From Mycteria americana (taxonomy: Eukaryota; Chordata; Aves; Ciconiiformes; Ciconiidae), in the NCBI RefSeq assembly GCF_035582795.1, contig NC_134373.1, forward strand, positions 36,302,501 through 36,366,500: a stretch of DNA of 64,000 nt, in the 5' to 3' direction. The notes beneath the pieces are model-generated. The model ran no database searches and had not been told where the DNA came from. It saw only the letters and a program-made list of their open reading frames with translations. Made by a program: the position numbers and the translations under genes. Position 1 is the first letter of the stretch; every line of letters starts with the position of its first letter. Positions 60,783 through 64,000 of this stretch are shown piece by piece.

Positions 60783-63700
60783 CGCGCCTCTGAGGGAAGA
60801 GCAGCGCTGGCGGAGGTTTTAGCGAAGCGCGGGTGGCAAGTTTTGCCGCGGATGGGAGGATGAATCTCGAACGAAAGTCTGTTGAAATCTCCCCGTTACG
60901 ATCCAATTTACAAGCTCTCCGTTCCACCCGGTGCTGGTTTTGTTTCCGCTTCGGACTTCGTAAGCCTCTCGGAAGTGAGTTTGGAAAAAGGTTCCTGAAA
61001 ACTGTCATCTTTCTGCCAACTGTGCTTTGGTCTGCCATGTCTACTACTACTCAATGCCAGAGGTGCATTGAGCTTTAGATTGGAAATAACAATGCTCTTC
61101 CTTTGCCAGGTTCGGTATTTCTTGCGCATCAATGTCGTCTTGTGGTTTGATCGTAGGGATTTATCTTTCTGTGAAAAGCAGTGGCTGACCTGATGCGATT
61201 GCATAGGTGTGCAGACCTACGTTAAACAAGAATTTTGGGGGGCCCATTTTATTGTCTCCCTTGAGTTTTAGCAGCTATTTAAGGTAAACTTACTTTTTAG
61301 TATATTTAGGGGAAAATAAGTGTCACTCAGTTTTGAAGAACTAAATCTTGGTAGAGGCTTTCCTCGCTGTTAACATAGGGAGTGTAGGTTCCATCTTTTC
61401 CAGATATGGTATAATATCAGTCTCGTCTTTGAAGTGCATATTTATCTTTCTGGCATTGTGGTCAGTAAACCTGGGAGAATGAATTCTTAATTCTTGCATT
61501 AGGTCTTAATACATCAATCTCTCTTGATAACTGCAGCAAGGATAGAATATTCTTTAAATGAAGGCTCACTCTTGAGATTATGTGATTCTAGTACACAGTC
61601 TTATTTGTCTAAAAAGCTCTGTCACCTTGTCCCCATGAAATAGTATGATAGCTTTTTCAACAGCATGACTCATAATCCTAAATACAGGAATGAATTTTGA
61701 CTTAGTGCAGTGCAAGTGCTTTATCTCAGCAAACAGCCTTGTGTGTAGAAAATGCAAGTAGGTTGGAGGGAATGTCTGGTCCTATATCTGTTAATCTTTG
61801 TCCTCAGGAGGACAGCATTTGAAGTCGTTTGCAGGCTAGGGGTATGTCTTTACTCCCAAATCAATGAGGTGATCTCAGTTCTTTCAAAATACTTTTGCCA
61901 TTTCATAAAAGACTGAAAAGCCCTCAAAAAAGGAGGAACCGGTTAGTTCTTGTTACTTATTATTGAAACCATTTTGCCTTGGGCCCTGAGTCCAATTTAG
62001 TCGGAATGAGTGATTTACCTTTTTCCTTCTTCATCTCTGTGTAATGACTCTGACTGTTCTTCATGGGAAACTCTTACTGCAACACCCACAGTTCACATAA
62101 TTACTGGTGGCTGTACCAAGCCTAATAGTAGGAAAAAAACCTTCACCTTTTTTTCTGGTGGTTTTGTTACATATAAGGTAACTTTCGCCACTGCTTCCTG
62201 CTGATGTAGGGAATAGTTTACTCTTAAAATGGCCCATTGGGCAGTATGTTTAGCAAAAGGAATGTCTGCTCTTCATAATTTAACATATGCAGACTGTTTT
62301 CTGTTGCTCTTTTATAGAATATGGATTTATTTTGTACGAGCAGAATAAGGATTAAATAAGAGCATATGTTTCCTCTTTTCTGGGTGATAAATCCATCTTG
62401 CTGTCCAGGAGGAAGGCAGCTTATACAGCCTGGACTGAAAAGATGCTGAAAGGCAAAGTGACTGGATACTGAATATAAGAAGATCAGGTTGTTTAAGCTC
62501 CCAAAACTAAACTGCCTAAAACTTAGGAAGCAGCCAGCAACAGTGGGTGTAAATAATCTAAAATCCGTAATCTGCTTCATGAAATAGAATCTGGCAAAAT
62601 AATGAAGTGTTCTGAATTGCTAAAATGACTTAGAATAAAGACAGTTGCTCTCCAATTTTAAGTCATCTCCCTCTAACCAGATTCCCTTCCTTTCCCTTGG
62701 TTTTAAAAAAAAAAAAAGCTTTATACCATCAACTTCTATGCTTGAAGTAATGTGTAGAATTTTATTAGCACTACTCATTTCTCTTCAAGTTTGAAATTAT
62801 TTTTTTTTTATTTAGTTTGCAAGGTTATGTTTTTGGCATTGTATGCTGCTTTTATCTAACAAGTTCACTCTGCTTTTGCTTCTGTTTAATAAAATGCTTA
62901 GTATGCAGTTTTCTTCCTCATCTTGGCTCTAAAATTTTAATAGAACTTCAGGAGTAGTTGGCATTAACTGCCCTTCACTGATACAGTAACTTGATTATTA
63001 GCTGTGTGGTAGGTGTTTTAAAGGCATATGTGGATGCAGTGTTCATATTTTGAGCAGATGGAGAACTAAAGAAGACAGTCTTAGTGTTTCATGAGAGAAT
63101 GGGAGAATTAGTTCAGTTTCATTGATAGGAAAAGTTTGGTTTTATTGATAGGATAAGGGAGATTTGGGGGCAAACATTACTTTATGGTTATTTGCCAACA
63201 GATTGTCTGACTTAGTGTATGCTTAGCCTCTTAAATAGATGGTGGAAAGAAATACAATATGATGAATATAAAAAAAGCCAGGTTCTGATAGTATTTTCAT
63301 TTATGTCACGCTATTCCCAAAGTGTCTGCAGAACTCTCTTAGCCCAGTTTGGAACCAGAGCAGTACTCCAGCAGCAGCTCTTGGTAATGAACACCGGAAG
63401 CATCTGCTGAAGGAAATGAACATGCTGGGAATCTGATGAGTGGAAACTCTATCAGAAATCAAGCAGTTTTGTTATTACTGTATCTTCAATTTCAAAAAAT
63501 TCTTAACTGATTGGAGTGGAATAAGGTCATCCTTTATTCCTCTCTGCTTTTGCTGAGTTAGTATTTATGCATCTCTGCATTTCATATACCACAATGTGTA
63601 TCCACTTAAACAAAAAAAACCCAACACCAAAACATAAAAAAATCTTTTGACTTCCATACTTCAGAAGAAAAAGTGGAATTTTGTATTTGCTGCTGTATGT

Positions 63701-64000
63701 ATGTGTGCACACTCCAAACCCTCTTGTTTTCCTCTTTTAGCCTCCTGGCATACATTATTGAAGTTGTAAAGGCTTCATTATGCATTTCACTTTCATTTCT
63801 TGAAGAGCCCAGACCTATAATATAATGAAGTATAACTTCTGTGAGGAGTAAGTCTCATTCAGATCATGTTTTGATAGTGGCTTGATTTCCATCACTTCTG
63901 ACCCCATCTTTTTTTGTCAGTTTATTGTTTGTTTGTGTGAGTTGATAACTCACATACTGTAATTCATGGCCACAAAGAGAAGGTGACTAGAGTTTTATAC

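Larger units (their letters stand above)
59385..60870. promoter_or_regulatory. Large CpG island, probable (bidirectional) gene promoter
   Basis: Nearly 1.5 kb of very GC- and CpG-rich DNA with sharp borders to AT-rich flanks, no TATA box, and candidate starts on both strands (59,533 on -, 60,150 on +). This is the typical form of a vertebrate housekeeping-type promoter, where transcription begins at dispersed sites. It includes a GCCGT-type pentamer array (59,969-60,029), a C17 run (60,395-60,411), a CTG run near 60,271 and G-quadruplex-capable sequence (60,745-60,782). Overlapping open frames up to 305 codons on both strands here are products of base composition, not genes. Confidence 0.85.
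60206..64000 (+). other. Probable first intron or downstream flank
   Basis: After the CpG island ends (about 60,870) the sequence returns to T-rich unique DNA with no recognised exon, repeat or RNA gene. Its frames lack domains. A long first intron is typical for genes with CpG-island promoters, but this reading depends on the donor at 60,206 being used. Confidence 0.35.

Noticed and set aside
59608..61038. Long GC-rich open frames on both strands (163-305 codons)
   Set aside because: They overlap in several frames on both strands and are Ala/Gly/Pro/Arg-rich with no domains, as expected from few stop codons in a CpG island. One also crosses the C17 run.
1..64000. CRISPR arrays, operons, phage or prokaryotic defence systems
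   Set aside because: No regularly spaced repeats, no bacterial gene density or ribosome-binding sites; base composition and repeats are those of a vertebrate.

Overview
The window looks like a bird nuclear chromosome. The evidence is CR1 retroposons whose 3' ends carry the ATTCTGTG octamer instead of poly(A), a bird-type endogenous-retrovirus solo LTR, vertebrate CpG depletion outside two GC-rich patches, and old amniote repeats (CR1 and MIR-like relics). No prokaryotic gene organisation, operon, CRISPR array, tRNA or rRNA gene was seen. The species and the neighbouring gene could not be named from sequence alone.

Layout. 1-532 is the 3' end of a recent CR1 on the + strand, cut by the window edge. 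533-7039 is AT-rich unique DNA with one short exon-like open frame at 2267-2440. 7040-7160 is a MIR-like relic. 7298-11320 is a recent, unusually long (about 4.0 kb) CR1 on the - strand. It keeps recognisable ORF1 (GDSL/SGNH esterase) and ORF2 (endonuclease plus reverse transcriptase) frames, disabled by a few nonsense changes and a likely frameshift. 11.3-59.2 kb is mostly gene-poor, AT-rich DNA. It holds a small CpG islet with a strong CTCF-like motif (15.6-15.9 kb), MIR-like relics (21.7, 23.0 and 44.0 kb), two heavily decayed ancient CR1 copies (25.3-26.3 kb on +, 53.4-54.8 kb on -), a solo LTR (40,879-41,425), a 3' CR1 stub (42.1 kb), another old amniote repeat (45.95-46.17 kb), an ATAGAT hexamer array (52.55 kb) and an unclassified, perhaps LTR-like block (57.3-57.9 kb).

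59.2-60.9 kb is a large CpG island without a TATA box. It has first-exon candidates on both strands: a + strand start near 60,150 with a donor at 60,206, and a - strand start at 59,533 with a candidate 78-nt intron. It is the best candidate for a real, probably bidirectional, host promoter. The rest of the window (60.9-64.0 kb) looks like intron or flank.

The window is mainly a record of CR1 activity in at least two age layers plus one CpG-island promoter. I found no convincing complete host protein-coding gene and no clearly new multi-gene system. The points most worth checking are the exon-like frame at 2267-2440, the near-full-length CR1 with split endonuclease and reverse transcriptase, the divergent promoter, and the isolated CpG islet with its CTCF-like site. 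Repeat family calls come from recognising conserved words and their order; no alignment was run.
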